64,000 nt of DNA from Massilia sp. METH4. Its GTDB lineage: Bacteria; Pseudomonadota; Gammaproteobacteria; Burkholderiales; Burkholderiaceae_D. This document shows, piece after piece, positions 32,551 to 42,522 of the stretch; positions within the stretch are counted from its first letter, which is position 1; every line of letters starts with the position of its first letter. The stretch covers positions 5,580,001 to 5,644,000 of the forward strand of contig NZ_CP146614.1 in NCBI RefSeq assembly GCF_037094685.1. Reading direction: 5' to 3'. The notes under the pieces are model-generated. The model was not told where the DNA came from, ran no database searches, and worked only from the letters and a program-made list of their open reading frames with translations. A program made the position numbers and the translations under genes.

Positions 32551-35451
32551 TCACAGCTTAAAGCGCAGGCCCAGGCCATAGGTGGTAGGCGTGTAGCGGA
32601 TATCGCGCGGGCGCGCAGGGTCGCCTACGTAGCTCTCGTATTTTTCCCGCGTGAGGTTGATCGCGTCGAACTGCACCGAGATGTTCTTCGTCAGCTCGTA
32701 GGACAGCGACAAGTCGACATAGGTGGCAGCCTTGACGATCCTATCCTGCAGGAAGCGCGGCTCGGCGACCTGTTCCACGTAGTCGCCGCGCCGCGTCGCC
32801 GCCAGCCGGCCCGTCAAGCCATGGGCTTCGTACAGCAGCGTGAAATTGTGGCTCTTGCGTGCCACGTCGACCATGCGGGTCTTGGTGAGCACAGGCGAAT
32901 TGACGTCGAGCCGGGTTTCGTTCTCGTCGCGAATCCACGTGAAGTTGTATTGCGCACCAAAGCCTTTCCAGATCCCGGGCAGGAAATCGAAGAATTTCTG
33001 CGTGCCGAACTCGAACCCCTTCAGGGTCCCCTGGCCGGAGTTCTGCGGCCGCTCCACGCGGTAGCGTTGCCCGTTGATGATTTCGTCCTGCGTGTAGTTC
33101 TGCAGGTAGCCGGTGAAATCGCGGTGGAACAGGGCCAGCTGCGCATAGCCGTTGCCCGTGAAATAGTACTCGAGCGTCGCATCCAGGTTGGTCGACTTCG
33201 TCGGCGCCAGGTTGGCGTTGCCGGCACTGCCCGTGCCGGGGGCATTGACCGTTGGCGGAATGAGCGACAGCGCCGGGTTCAGGCGCAGGAATTCCGGCCG
33301 CGACAGGGTCTTGCCGGCCGAGAAGTGCGACTGCAGGTTGTTGCGCCAGCCGACGAGGGCCGAGATATTGGGCAGGTAGTTGTTCTCGGAGGTCGACAAG
33401 TCGATCGGCGTAATCACATCGCCGACCCGGCTAGTGCCCTCCAGCTTGCGCTTCACGTGGATCACGCGCACCCCGGCATCGCCGCTGACATCGACGCCGC
33501 CGACCGTGGTCTGCCAGCGCGCGCTGACGTACGCGCCCGTCGAGCGTTCACGCTGCTCGAACACGCGGTTCGGGTCGTCCGGCACGCGGCCGGCCGGCAC
33601 GCCGTAGGCGGCGCGCACCCGATCGGCCTCGTCGATCAGGAAGTCGCGCGACGGCACGTAGTACTGGCCGCCCAGCCGGTCCACACCGGGGACGAGGCTT
33701 TCGAAGCCGGACCCGAACACAGCCACCGGGTTGGGACGGTTCGTGCGGTCCACGTCACTCACCAGTTCAGCCGAGTTGTATTTGGTCGAGCGCGACGACA
33801 GGCGCAAGCCGGCCTTGATCGCGCGCACGAAGCCGGAGCCCAGCTTGTACGAGGCATCGGTGCGCCACTGGGTCTGCTTGCCCAGCGACTCTTCCCAGTT
33901 CTGCACCAGACCGCGCAGCACGAAGGCGTTGGGATCGCGCAGCGGCGCGGCGCTGGTCGGTGTCGTCACGGCATTGTAGCCGCCGTGGCCATCGGCGCCG
34001 TACGTGTAGACGTCCACGGTCGCATTCGGTATCTGCTGGTCGACGATCACCCTGTCCTGGATGAATTTCGAGTGCGTGAACGCCAGGCCGGACGTGACAT
34101 CCCACGGTCCGTCGCGGAAGCGCAGGTTGAGGTTCAGGTAATGCGTGTTGGTGCGCTCCTTTACACCCCACGCGCTGGTGGCGACGTACGGGTCCCAGTC
34201 GTAGGGATTGGGACTGAACTGGGCGGGTGGAGCGACGGCAGACAGGATCGGGCAGATCTGGCCGTCCCGCGTTTCGCAGCCGCGCTCGCCCAGCACCACG
34301 TTGGAGAGCCGGGGCGCCCAGCCGACGATCGCCAGGATGTAGTCGACCTCGCTGCGCGCACGGTAGCCGGTGCCCAGGTATTGGGTGGTGAATTCCAGCT
34401 TGGGGTTGATTTTCCACTGAAATGCGCCGTGGCCGGAGAAACGTTCGCGATCGCCGCCGTTGTAGATGCCGCCGACCTGGGGCAGGTTGCCGAGCCGGTC
34501 GCCGGGATTGAGCGGCGCCAGCGGCTGGTCATCGTTCAGGCGGACCGCCGTGCCGTCGGGGCTGACGGAGAAGATACGGTCGGGCCGATCCACCCATTGC
34601 ACCGGGTAACCCCACCGCTCCTTGTTGTAGGCGACGTCGAACAGCACGCCCATTTCGCCGGCACCCGAATTCCAGCGGTTGCTGTACAGGGCGCCGCCGC
34701 CCGGACTGTTGCGGGTTTCCGCGGCCGTACTGCCGTTGATCTGCTGCCGGCGGTTCTCGAGGTAGGCGGTCATCGTCCGCCCCTTGGTATCGAATGGCGC
34801 GCGCAGGCGGATGTTGACCGCGCCGGCCATGCCGCCTTCCGGCTGGTCCGCCGTGGCGGACTTGTACACGTCCAACCCGGCGATCGATTGCACCGGTAAA
34901 TCCTGGTATTGCAGGCGGCGCCCGCGTCCGGTGAAGATGTCGTTGCCGTCCAGCGAGGTGAGCACGTCCGGCAGGCCGCGGATCGTCACGGTCGACGTCT
35001 CACCCCGGTCACGCCCCACCTGCACGCCGGCGATGCGCTGCAGGGCGTCGCCGGCGGCGCGGTCGGGAAACTTGCCGATATCCTCGGCATTGATCGAATC
35101 GACCACCTGGGCGGCATCGCGCTTGATCTGTTCGGCCGAACGGATGCTGCGGCGGATACCCGTCACTTCCACCGTGGCGATCGGGCCGCCCTGCACGCTG
35201 GCGCCGCTGCCCGTGCCCTGGGTGGGCGCGCTCTGGCCGGAAGTATCGGCCGGTGCGGCATCCGTGGACTGCGCGGCGGGCGCCGGGTCGGCGGACGGCG
35301 GCGTGGCCTGAACCGGCATATCCGCCTGGGTTGCCGGTTGCGTGGTGGAGGTGGATGTGGCGCCCTGCTGCGCATTGGTTGCGCCGGCGGCCAGCATGCA
35401 CATGGCGGCTGCAATCGCCCGGCGCATGGCGGTATTGTTGGTTGAACGCAT
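32551..35451 (-). CDS. TonB-dependent receptor of the glycan locus
   Basis: A 966-residue outer-membrane receptor. Signal peptide at residues 1-28 (RRAIAAAMCMLAAGATNAQ), then an unusually long Thr/Pro/Ala/Gln-rich linker to about residue 90 before the TonB box and plug (IATVEVTGIRRSIRSAEQIK, NAEDIGKFPDRAAGDALQRI, VTIRGLPDVLTSLDG). The barrel ends GLGLRFKL. Start ATG 35451 after GGAGACAGCC. A good promoter lies at 35515-35544, so it can be expressed apart from the upstream ABC genes. It presumably imports the oligosaccharide cut by the secreted GH43. Confidence 0.95.
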   Translation of the reverse strand: MRSTNNTAMRRAIAAAMCMLAAGATNAQQGATSTSTTQPATQADMPVQATPPSADPAPAAQSTDAAPADTSGQSAPTQGTGSGASVQGGPIATVEVTGIRRSIRSAEQIKRDAAQVVDSINAEDIGKFPDRAAGDALQRIAGVQVGRDRGETSTVTIRGLPDVLTSLDGNDIFTGRGRRLQYQDLPVQSIAGLDVYKSATADQPEGGMAGAVNIRLRAPFDTKGRTMTAYLENRRQQINGSTAAETRNSPGGGALYSNRWNSGAGEMGVLFDVAYNKERWGYPVQWVDRPDRIFSVSPDGTAVRLNDDQPLAPLNPGDRLGNLPQVGGIYNGGDRERFSGHGAFQWKINPKLEFTTQYLGTGYRARSEVDYILAIVGWAPRLSNVVLGERGCETRDGQICPILSAVAPPAQFSPNPYDWDPYVATSAWGVKERTNTHYLNLNLRFRDGPWDVTSGLAFTHSKFIQDRVIVDQQIPNATVDVYTYGADGHGGYNAVTTPTSAAPLRDPNAFVLRGLVQNWEESLGKQTQWRTDASYKLGSGFVRAIKAGLRLSSRSTKYNSAELVSDVDRTNRPNPVAVFGSGFESLVPGVDRLGGQYYVPSRDFLIDEADRVRAAYGVPAGRVPDDPNRVFEQRERSTGAYVSARWQTTVGGVDVSGDAGVRVIHVKRKLEGTSRVGDVITPIDLSTSENNYLPNISALVGWRNNLQSHFSAGKTLSRPEFLRLNPALSLIPPTVNAPGTGSAGNANLAPTKSTNLDATLEYYFTGNGYAQLALFHRDFTGYLQNYTQDEIINGQRYRVERPQNSGQGTLKGFEFGTQKFFDFLPGIWKGFGAQYNFTWIRDENETRLDVNSPVLTKTRMVDVARKSHNFTLLYEAHGLTGRLAATRRGDYVEQVAEPRFLQDRIVKAATYVDLSLSYELTKNISVQFDAINLTREKYESYVGDPARPRDIRYTPTTYGLGLRFKL

Positions 35452-35514
35452 GGCTGTCTCCGATGTCGTGAAAATTCGTGCCAGGCTCGTGGCTCCGCCT
35501 GGGTGAGCTTCCCG

Positions 35515-35544
35515 ATCATAGACACAGACTAAATTCGATGCCAA
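35515..35544 (-). promoter_or_regulatory. Sigma-70 promoter for the TonB receptor-GH43-pfk genes
   Basis: On the minus strand: -35 TTGGCA (35544-35539), 18-bp spacer, -10 TATGAT (35520-35515), 64 bases before the receptor ATG. One of the best promoter matches in the window. No operator palindrome was seen beside it. Confidence 0.6.
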
Positions 35545-35589
35545 CGCGCTAGGCCCGTTCGGTTGCGCCGGCGCGACGCTTCGTGCCAG

Positions 35590-36420
35590 TCAGCCTTTCA
35601 GGCCGGTCGCGGCGAGCAGCCCCTGCGTGACGCGGCGCTGGAACACGAGGTAGGCCAGCGCCACCGGGAAGGCGCCGATCAGCGCGGCCGCCATCAGCTG
35701 CGCGTAGCGCACGCCGAACGCGTCGTAGGTTTGCGTGAGCCCGAGCGGAATCGTCATCATGTCGTTCGACGTGACGATGATGAAGGGCCACAGGAAGTTG
35801 TTCCACGCCGCGATGAAAGTGACGATCGCCATCGCCCACACGATGTTGCCGGACATTGGCAGGTACACGCTCCACAGCACCCGCAAGGGCGAGGCACCAT
35901 CGAGCAGGGCCGCGTCGCGGAAGTCGTTCGGCACCGCGTCGAAGAACTGGCGGAACACGTAGATCACCACGGGGGAGACCACCTGCGGCAGCACGATCCC
36001 GGCATAGGTATTGATCAGGCCCAGTCCGTTGATCGTGCGGAACAGCGGCACCAGCAGCGCCTCGAAGGGCAGGAGCAGCGCCAGCATCGCGACGCCGAAC
36101 AGCAGGTCGCGGCCCCGGAAGCGCAGCTGCGAGAACGCGAACGCGGCCATCAGGCTGATCGCCATCGTCACCACGGTCACCAGCAGCGCCACCAGCGCGC
36201 TGTTGAACAGCCAGCGCGGCACGTTGCCGGCGGCCAGCGTCTTCGTGTACGCCGCCACCGTCCACTCCCGCGGCAGCAGATGCAGCGTGGGCAGGATGGT
36301 TTCATACTCGGGCCGCAGCGAGGTCGACAGTGCCCACAGCAGCGGCGCCACCCACAGCATGGCCAGCGACAGGGCGGTGGCCACGGCGATCACGGTCCAG
36401 TGCCAGGGCGTGTGCTTCAT
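35590..36420 (-). CDS. Carbohydrate ABC transporter permease (MalG-like)
   Basis: A 276-residue inner-membrane permease with six expected helices. WALSTSLRPEYETI after the first helix is typical of MalG/AraQ-type subunits; the coupling EAA loop reads DFRDAALLDGASPLRVLWSV. Start ATG 36420 overlaps the preceding permease stop by 4 bp (ATGA), implying coupled translation. Partner of the MalF-like permease and the binding protein. The ATPase subunit is not encoded in the window; such importers often share a general MsmK/UgpC ATPase. Confidence 0.94.
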   Translation of the reverse strand: MKHTPWHWTVIAVATALSLAMLWVAPLLWALSTSLRPEYETILPTLHLLPREWTVAAYTKTLAAGNVPRWLFNSALVALLVTVVTMAISLMAAFAFSQLRFRGRDLLFGVAMLALLLPFEALLVPLFRTINGLGLINTYAGIVLPQVVSPVVIYVFRQFFDAVPNDFRDAALLDGASPLRVLWSVYLPMSGNIVWAMAIVTFIAAWNNFLWPFIIVTSNDMMTIPLGLTQTYDAFGVRYAQLMAAALIGAFPVALAYLVFQRRVTQGLLAATGLKG

Positions 36421-37286
36421 TTCCGTTTCCTCAGCAGCACGGCTTGCAGGAGCCCGAGCGCGACGACGACGGCCATGAAGGCCATCGCCACCGCGGCCGC
36501 GTAGCCAGCGTCGCTCTGCGTGAACGCCGTCTCGTACATATAGTGCAGCGTGACGCGCGTGGTGTTGAACGGCCCGCCGGTCGTCATGATGTAGGTCTGG
36601 CCGAACACCTTGAGCGAGGCGATCAGTTGCAAGACCAGGGCGGTGATGGTCACCGGCAGCAGGGCCGGCCACGTAATGTGGCGGAACACGGCGAAGCCGC
36701 GCGCGCCGTCCAGCGCGGCCGCCTCGTACTGCTCGCGCGGGATGTTGCGCAGGCCGGCCAGGAACATCAGCATGTTGAAGCCGACGGTCCACCAGATCGT
36801 GGCGATCGCCACGACCGGCATCGCCCAGTCCAGGTCCGAGAACCAGGCGCGCTGGATGCCCAGCAGGCGATTGACGATGCCGGACGAGGGTTGCAGCATC
36901 CAGTCGGCGATCAGCGTCATCACGGAGATCGGCAGCACGTAGGGCAGGAAGAAGGCCCCCTGCAGCCAGGAACCCGCGCGTTTCCCACCACCCGTGAAAT
37001 GGTCGACCAGCAGCGCCATCACGAGGCCCAGCGCCGTCAGCGGGATCACCGTCAGCAGCGAGAAATGGAAGGTGTTGCCCAGCGATGACCAGAACGACGG
37101 ATCGTGGATCAGCGTGTCGTAGTTGGCCAGGCCGACGAACGCGCTGGTGCGCGTGAGGCTGCTCTCGGTCAGCGACAGGTACAGCGTCTGCACCGCCGGG
37201 AGCAGGAAGAACAGCGCGTACGCCGCCATGAACGGCGCCAGCAGCAGGGCGGCGGACAGCGCTTCGGTGCGGCGCTTGCGTTTCAT
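36417..37286 (-). CDS. Carbohydrate ABC transporter permease (MalF-like)
   Basis: A 289-residue inner-membrane permease with six helices. FLLPAVQTLYLSLTESSL and the EAA loop EQYEAAALDGARGFAVFRHI mark the MalF/UgpA group. The start ATG 37286 lies 9 bp after the binding-protein stop. Forms a heterodimer with the MalG-like subunit. The long basic tail (LLRKRK) is cytoplasmic. Confidence 0.94.
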   Translation of the reverse strand: MKRKRRTEALSAALLLAPFMAAYALFFLLPAVQTLYLSLTESSLTRTSAFVGLANYDTLIHDPSFWSSLGNTFHFSLLTVIPLTALGLVMALLVDHFTGGGKRAGSWLQGAFFLPYVLPISVMTLIADWMLQPSSGIVNRLLGIQRAWFSDLDWAMPVVAIATIWWTVGFNMLMFLAGLRNIPREQYEAAALDGARGFAVFRHITWPALLPVTITALVLQLIASLKVFGQTYIMTTGGPFNTTRVTLHYMYETAFTQSDAGYAAAVAMAFMAVVVALGLLQAVLLRKRK

Positions 37287-37295
37287 CGCATCTCC

Positions 37296-38609
37296 TCAGT
37301 AACGCGGCGGGCGCTTCTTCAGCAGCCGCTGCGCCTCCGATTCGAAGCGGCGCAGCGCGTCGGCCGGGGTCAGCTGGCCGGCCAGCGGCGCGGGCAGGAA
37401 TTTCGAGGCGATCGCTTCCAGCGGCCCGGCCGCGCCCATGTACCAGCCGGGTGGGTCGTACACGACATTGGCCGCGGCCGCCGCGTATTCCGCGTTCGGC
37501 ATCAGCGCGCGCACGGCAGCCGACTCGGCCACGGGGCGGTAGGCGGGAATGTGGCCGCCCTCGGCCCAGCCGAACGAGTGCTGGCTGACATAGGCGACGA
37601 ACTTCAGCACGGCGCGCAGCTTCTCGGGCCGCATCGGCCGGCCCTCGCTGGCGGGAATGGCGAAGCCGTGCGAATCGGCCCATGTGCTGGCGTTGCCGTA
37701 CAGTTGCGGCAGCGGCGCGATGCCGTACTTGAAGCGGATCGTGCCCGCCCGGGTGCCGCGCACCAGTTCCGGCACTTCCCACACGCCGTTGATCATGAAG
37801 CCCGCGTTGCCGGCCATGAACTGGCTCGTGGAGGCGGGATAATCCTGTCCCGCTCTCGCGTAGCCGGCGCGGAACCAGCTCGCGATGGCCGCCAGCGTCC
37901 GCTCGCCGGCGGCACCGTAAGCGAAGCGCCCGCCCTCCACCACCGGGTGGCCCTGCTGGGCCAGCAGCGACAGCCACAGGCGCCAGATCGCATACGTGCT
38001 TTGCGCCGCCTCCATCGTCATGCCATCCTTGCCCGTGCGTTCCTTCACGGCGCGGAACGCGTTCGTCAGCGCGTCCATGCCGACGATGGGTTTCAGCCGG
38101 CCGCCGGCATCGAGCAGCCCGGCCTGGCCGGCCAGGTCCTTGTTGTAATAGAGGACCAGCGGATGCATGTCGAGCGGCACCGCATAGGCGCGCCCCTCGT
38201 ACTGCGACCGGGCCCACTGGCGCGGCAGGAAGTCGGCGCCCCGCAGCCCGGCCGCCTCCAACTCGGCGGCGGTGACGGGCCGCAGCACGCCGCCGCCGGC
38301 CAGGTTCGGCAGGCGGGAGAGGTGAATCGTCGCCAGGTCGGGCCCGGCCCCGGCCACGCTCGCCGTGATCAGCTTCGTGTAGAACGGCTCGCCCCAGCGC
38401 AGCGTGGTGCTTTCCACCCGCACCTCGTTCTGCGCGGCGTTGAACCCGTCGATCAGCGCGCGCATGCGGGCGCCGTCGCCGCCGGACAGCAGCGTCCACA
38501 TCTGCACCACCTGCACGTCGGCTTGCGCCATGCCCGCCGTGCAGCACAGCAGCAGGCCTAAGCATGCGACGCTCCGCCGCGCGGCGCCGGGCCTTGCGGC
38601 TCGCCTCAT
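37296..38609 (-). CDS. ABC transporter sugar-binding protein
   Basis: A 437-residue periplasmic extracellular-solute-binding protein, family 1. Signal peptide residues 1-31 (RRSVACLGLLLCCTAGMAQA). Fold markers: VVQMWTLLSGGDGARMRALI, AGAGPDLATIHLSRLP, YAVPLDMHPLVLYYNKDLA, GNAGFMINGVWEVPEL. Binds the oligosaccharide delivered through the outer membrane. Start ATG 38609 after GGAGACGAA. Located 46 bp after the GH2 gene and 9 bp before the permease. Confidence 0.94.
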   Translation of the reverse strand: MRRAARPGAARRSVACLGLLLCCTAGMAQADVQVVQMWTLLSGGDGARMRALIDGFNAAQNEVRVESTTLRWGEPFYTKLITASVAGAGPDLATIHLSRLPNLAGGGVLRPVTAAELEAAGLRGADFLPRQWARSQYEGRAYAVPLDMHPLVLYYNKDLAGQAGLLDAGGRLKPIVGMDALTNAFRAVKERTGKDGMTMEAAQSTYAIWRLWLSLLAQQGHPVVEGGRFAYGAAGERTLAAIASWFRAGYARAGQDYPASTSQFMAGNAGFMINGVWEVPELVRGTRAGTIRFKYGIAPLPQLYGNASTWADSHGFAIPASEGRPMRPEKLRAVLKFVAYVSQHSFGWAEGGHIPAYRPVAESAAVRALMPNAEYAAAAANVVYDPPGWYMGAAGPLEAIASKFLPAPLAGQLTPADALRRFESEAQRLLKKRPPRY

Positions 38610-38655
38610 TTCGTCTCCGTCATCGTTCTTGTCGTGACCCTGTCTTATACCCGTG

Positions 38656-40641
38656 TCAAGCCGCCTCGCTGGGCAGACGGTAGCCCGGTTCCGGCGCCGC
38701 CATGCCCGGCTGGTCTTCCGGTCCCGCTCCCGCATGCGTGGTTTCCGGCGTGGCCGGCAGGTCGGCCGCCTGGCCGCCCATCGGCGCCGGCTCCGGTGCC
38801 CGCTTGCCGCGCCACAGTTCGCTGTGGCCCAGCGGGTCGGTGTACCAGTCGTGCAGCCGGGCATCCGGCCCGCGCGTCGCTTCGGCCAGCGCCGCGATGG
38901 GCGCCTTCGGCACGCGGTGCTCCGTCAGCAGGCCGTTCTTTTCATGGAACGTGTCCGTCAGCTGGGTATAGCAGAACCCGGACAGCGGCCGGCAGCGGTG
39001 GATCGCTTCCATCAGCCGGCGGTAGCGTTCCAGCAGCTCGTCGCCGTCGCGCGCCACCGAGTAACCCCAGCCTTTCGGGTCCTGGTCGTCCATGCACGCG
39101 ATGCCGCCGAACTCCGAGAGGAACAGCGGCTTGCCGATGCCGTCGAAACCGTCGATGACGAGGCGGCGGCGTGCCGGGCGCACGTGCTCGAACGTGTACT
39201 TCAAGCCTTCGCGGGTACCGTAGCGGGACAGCAGTTCTTCCGGGTCGTAGTGATAATCGTGGATGTTGACGAAGTCGCCGCACGGCATTTCCCAGCCATC
39301 GTTGCCGACCACCGGGCGGGTGCCGTCCAGCGCGCGCGTCATGTGGTACATGGCGCGCACGAAATCGACCTGGCGCCGGTCGTGCATCAATTCCGGCACG
39401 CCCCAAGATTCGTTCGTCGGCACCCAGGCGACGATGCAGGGGTGCGAGATGTCGCGCTCGACGAGTTCCTTCCACTCCTCCATCACGCCGTGCACGGTCT
39501 CGCTGGAAAAGCCGTAGGCGGACGGCATCTCGGCCCACACGCACAGTCCCATCACGTCGCACCAGTACAGCCAGCGCGGGTCTTCCGACTTCTGGTGCTT
39601 GCGCACGCCGTTGAAGCCGAGCCGCTTGATCAGCACCACGTCCTGCCGCAGCTGTTCTGCCGACGCCACCATCAGGCTCTCGGGCCAGTAGCCCTGGTCG
39701 AGCACCATGCGCAGGTAGTACGGCCGGCTGTTGAGCAGGAAGCGGTCGCCGTCGACCGAGACCGTGCGCAGCGCCGTGTAGCTGATCACATGGTCGACCA
39801 CCAGGCCGTCGGCCGCGTGCAGCGAGATTTCCGCGTCGATCAGCTGCGGGCTTTCGGGGCTCCACATCCAGTGGGCGCGGGCATCGTCGATGCCGGGGTC
39901 GGGCAGCTGGAACAGCCGGGACAGGCGTCCTTCCGTCAGCATGCAGCGGTCCGAGACGAGCACCCGGTCGCCCAGCCGCAGCACCACGTTGACGGTGCTG
40001 CCCGGCTCGTGGTGGGCGATGTCGGCATCGAGGCGGATCTGCCACGTGAACACGTCGGCCGTCCAGCGCAGGTGCGCCACATGCGAGCGGGTCACCTTTT
40101 CCAGCCAGACGGTGCGCCAGATGCCGGTGGTGCGCGGGTACCAGATCGAGTGCGGTTCCAGCTCCCAGTCCATCTTGCCGCGCACCTTGTGCATGTCGTG
40201 CGGGTCGTCGTCGGCCTGCACGACGATTTCCATGCAGCGGCCGTCGAGGAAGCGCGTCACGTCCACCGAGAACGGTCCGTGGCCGCCCTTGTGCTGGACC
40301 GCGAAACGGCCGTTGATCCACACCCGGGCGCGGTGGTTGACGGCGCCGAAGTGCAGCTTCAGGCGCTCGTCCGGGGAAGGCAGCAGGTTGTCGTCCAGCC
40401 CCACCACGCGCCGATACCAGACGCGGCGGCGGAAGCCCCGATCGTTCACGCCGCTGGCCACCGCCTCGGGCGGGTACGGCACGATGATCGTGCGGTCGAA
40501 CGGCACGCTGGCCGGTTCATGGTGCACTGCTTCGTCATCCAGCATCGCCTGCCATGGTCCATCCAGGTTCAACCATTGCGGGCGCCGCAGCTGCGGCCTG
40601 GGGTGATCCACGATGTCATTCTCCTTGGGCAGCTCTCTCAT
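38656..40641 (-). CDS. Glycoside hydrolase family 2
   Basis: A 661-residue retaining glycosidase. Sugar-binding jelly-roll at about residues 25-190 (RPQWLNLDGPWQAMLDD near its start), an Ig-like domain to about 310, then the TIM barrel. Acid/base glutamate near residue 410 in WVPTNESWG; nucleophile near residue 510 in LSEFGG. No signal peptide, so cytoplasmic. Likely a beta-galactosidase, beta-glucuronidase or arabinosidase-type activity; specificity cannot be read. ATG 40641 is chosen after AAGGACAAACGTG; a GTG one codon upstream (40644) is an alternative. A Pro/Ala-rich C-terminal tail (about 40 residues) is unusual. Lies 42 bp after the secreted GH43 gene. Confidence 0.92.
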   Translation of the reverse strand: MRELPKENDIVDHPRPQLRRPQWLNLDGPWQAMLDDEAVHHEPASVPFDRTIIVPYPPEAVASGVNDRGFRRRVWYRRVVGLDDNLLPSPDERLKLHFGAVNHRARVWINGRFAVQHKGGHGPFSVDVTRFLDGRCMEIVVQADDDPHDMHKVRGKMDWELEPHSIWYPRTTGIWRTVWLEKVTRSHVAHLRWTADVFTWQIRLDADIAHHEPGSTVNVVLRLGDRVLVSDRCMLTEGRLSRLFQLPDPGIDDARAHWMWSPESPQLIDAEISLHAADGLVVDHVISYTALRTVSVDGDRFLLNSRPYYLRMVLDQGYWPESLMVASAEQLRQDVVLIKRLGFNGVRKHQKSEDPRWLYWCDVMGLCVWAEMPSAYGFSSETVHGVMEEWKELVERDISHPCIVAWVPTNESWGVPELMHDRRQVDFVRAMYHMTRALDGTRPVVGNDGWEMPCGDFVNIHDYHYDPEELLSRYGTREGLKYTFEHVRPARRRLVIDGFDGIGKPLFLSEFGGIACMDDQDPKGWGYSVARDGDELLERYRRLMEAIHRCRPLSGFCYTQLTDTFHEKNGLLTEHRVPKAPIAALAEATRGPDARLHDWYTDPLGHSELWRGKRAPEPAPMGGQAADLPATPETTHAGAGPEDQPGMAAPEPGYRLPSEAA

Positions 40642-40683
40642 CACGTTTGTCCTTATGATAAGTGGTTTATGCGCGGCGGCGCG

Positions 40684-42522
40684 TTACGGTTGAGCGGGCG
40701 CGGTGCGCACGGCCTTTCCCTGTACTGCCGCGTTGGATACGCGCAACGTGCTGACCGACAGCGGGCCGAAGGTCACGGCACGGGCGCCCTCGCCCATCGC
40801 CACCAGCCCGATCCGCACAGCCGGGCCGAGCCGGTGCGTCCACGTGCCGCCGCCGACCCAGTCGCGGCCATCCTGGCTGGACCAGGCGGTCCAGCGCTCG
40901 CCGTTCGCGTCGCGCCTGACGTCGAGGCGCAGCCAAGTCCATTGCCCGCCCGCGGCAGGGGTGCCGGCCACCGTGTTGCCGTAGCGGGGGTGGTGCGCCG
41001 GCACGGGTTTCTGTTCCTTGCCGAATTCAACCTGGTGCAGGCCGTCCGCGGCGCGCACCGCCAGCTTCACGTAGTTGTCCTCGTCGCGCATGGCCACGAT
41101 GCCGGCCTGGGCCTGCGGGGTGCAGCAAGGGTCCGGCGCGTCGAGCCGCACGCGGGTTTCGATACGCAGGTCACCGGCCGGCAGCGGCCGGGCCAGCACG
41201 GGCGCGCCGTTACGGTCGATGTACAGGTCGCCGGGCTGCGTGGCGCCCTGGAGCCCTTCGGGGCTTGGGCGCCAGGTGCCGGGCTGGCGGGTCCAGCGCC
41301 AGGGCGCGGCCGGCGGCTTGCCGAAATCCTCGCGCCACAGCAGGCGTACGTCGGCGCCCGTGCCGGCGAATTGCGGGGGCGGGCGCGATCCATTGGCCGT
41401 GACGGCCGGTGCCGGCAGCTCGCGGTCGGATGGGCCCTCGCCTTGCGCGACGACCGGCCAGCCGCCGATCCAGTCCACGCGGTCGAGCAGCGCGGGCCGG
41501 CGCGTGAGGCCGGGGGCGAACACCGGGTCGTTCAGGTCGACCGCGTGGTAGATCGTCCACCACTGCCCCGCGGCATCCTGGAGCACCGAGTTGTGGCCGG
41601 CACCGACCCAGCGGTTGCCGTTCTGCGCCAGCACGGGGGTGCCGCCCGCCCGCGCCGCTGCCATGTCGTTGCCCTGGCGATCCAGGAATGGCCCCAGCGG
41701 AGTCGTGGCGCGGCCCACATGCAATGCATACCCCGTCAGCGGACCGGCGCAGCAATCGGTGGCCGAGGCGAACAGGTAATACCAGCCGTCGTGGCGCACC
41801 ACTTCCGCCCCCTCATACTGGCCGGACGCGCCGACTTTGCGCGGTTCGCCTTCCACGGCCAAGCCGTCCGCCGACAGGCGCTGCACGAAGACGCCGCCGC
41901 CATAGCTGCCGTAGTACAGCCACCTTGCCCCCGTGTCGTCGACCACGACGTCGGGGTCGAACGTCCATTGAAAGTCGCAGCCTGGTCCCGCGCGGCGCGG
42001 CGGCACCACCGGCTTGCCGCTGGCCTGCCACGGCCCGGTGGGCGAGACGCTGCTGGCCACGCCGATTGAACTATCGTTGCCGCAGCCGGGTTCCGGGCTG
42101 TGCGCGTCGTCGGTGTCGGTGATCGTGTAGTAGAGCCAGTAGCGGCCCGCGTGGTATTGCGGCTCGGGCGCCCACAGCCAGGACTTCGACGCGGCGGGCG
42201 GCGGGCGGTCGGCGAAGGAATCGTTCACCCAGTCCCAGTGCACCAGGTCCGTCGAGCGGTAGACGGGCAGGAAGCGGAAGCGGTAGCCGTCTCCTTCCCT
42301 TTCGCTGCGGCTGACCGGGTCGGTCGTGCAGTACATATACCACGTCGGCCGCGCCGCCCGTGGATCGCGCAGCACGGCCGGGTCGGCGCAGTTCTGCGCG
42401 AGCTCGCCGCTGGCCAGCTTCACGGGCAGCGGGTTGTGGTAGGTGGACGTCGCCTGGGCTTGCGCTTGCCCAGCGGCGGCGCCGTGGAGGGCTGCCGCCA
42501 GGAGAAACAGGCATGACCGCAC
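40684..42522 (-). CDS. Secreted family 43 glycoside hydrolase with C-terminal lectin-like domain
   Basis: A 612-residue exported GH43. Start GTG 42522, six bases after AGGAG; a longer Pro-rich frame to 42672 is rejected. Signal peptide residues 1-24 (VRSCLFLLAAALHG, AQAQA). Catalytic acids: D47 (NCADPAVL), D189 (WTFDPDVVV), E237 (QYEGAEVV). The C-terminal 200 residues resemble the GH43_C2/DUF1349 concanavalin-like domain (GIVAMRDEDNYVKLAVR). Probably cuts arabinan or arabinoxylan side chains in the periplasm or outside. First gene of the minus-strand glycan locus. Confidence 0.92.
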   Translation of the reverse strand: MRSCLFLLAAALHGAAAGQAQAQATSTYHNPLPVKLASGELAQNCADPAVLRDPRAARPTWYMYCTTDPVSRSEREGDGYRFRFLPVYRSTDLVHWDWVNDSFADRPPPAASKSWLWAPEPQYHAGRYWLYYTITDTDDAHSPEPGCGNDSSIGVASSVSPTGPWQASGKPVVPPRRAGPGCDFQWTFDPDVVVDDTGARWLYYGSYGGGVFVQRLSADGLAVEGEPRKVGASGQYEGAEVVRHDGWYYLFASATDCCAGPLTGYALHVGRATTPLGPFLDRQGNDMAAARAGGTPVLAQNGNRWVGAGHNSVLQDAAGQWWTIYHAVDLNDPVFAPGLTRRPALLDRVDWIGGWPVVAQGEGPSDRELPAPAVTANGSRPPPQFAGTGADVRLLWREDFGKPPAAPWRWTRQPGTWRPSPEGLQGATQPGDLYIDRNGAPVLARPLPAGDLRIETRVRLDAPDPCCTPQAQAGIVAMRDEDNYVKLAVRAADGLHQVEFGKEQKPVPAHHPRYGNTVAGTPAAGGQWTWLRLDVRRDANGERWTAWSSQDGRDWVGGGTWTHRLGPAVRIGLVAMGEGARAVTFGPLSVSTLRVSNAAVQGKAVRTAPAQP

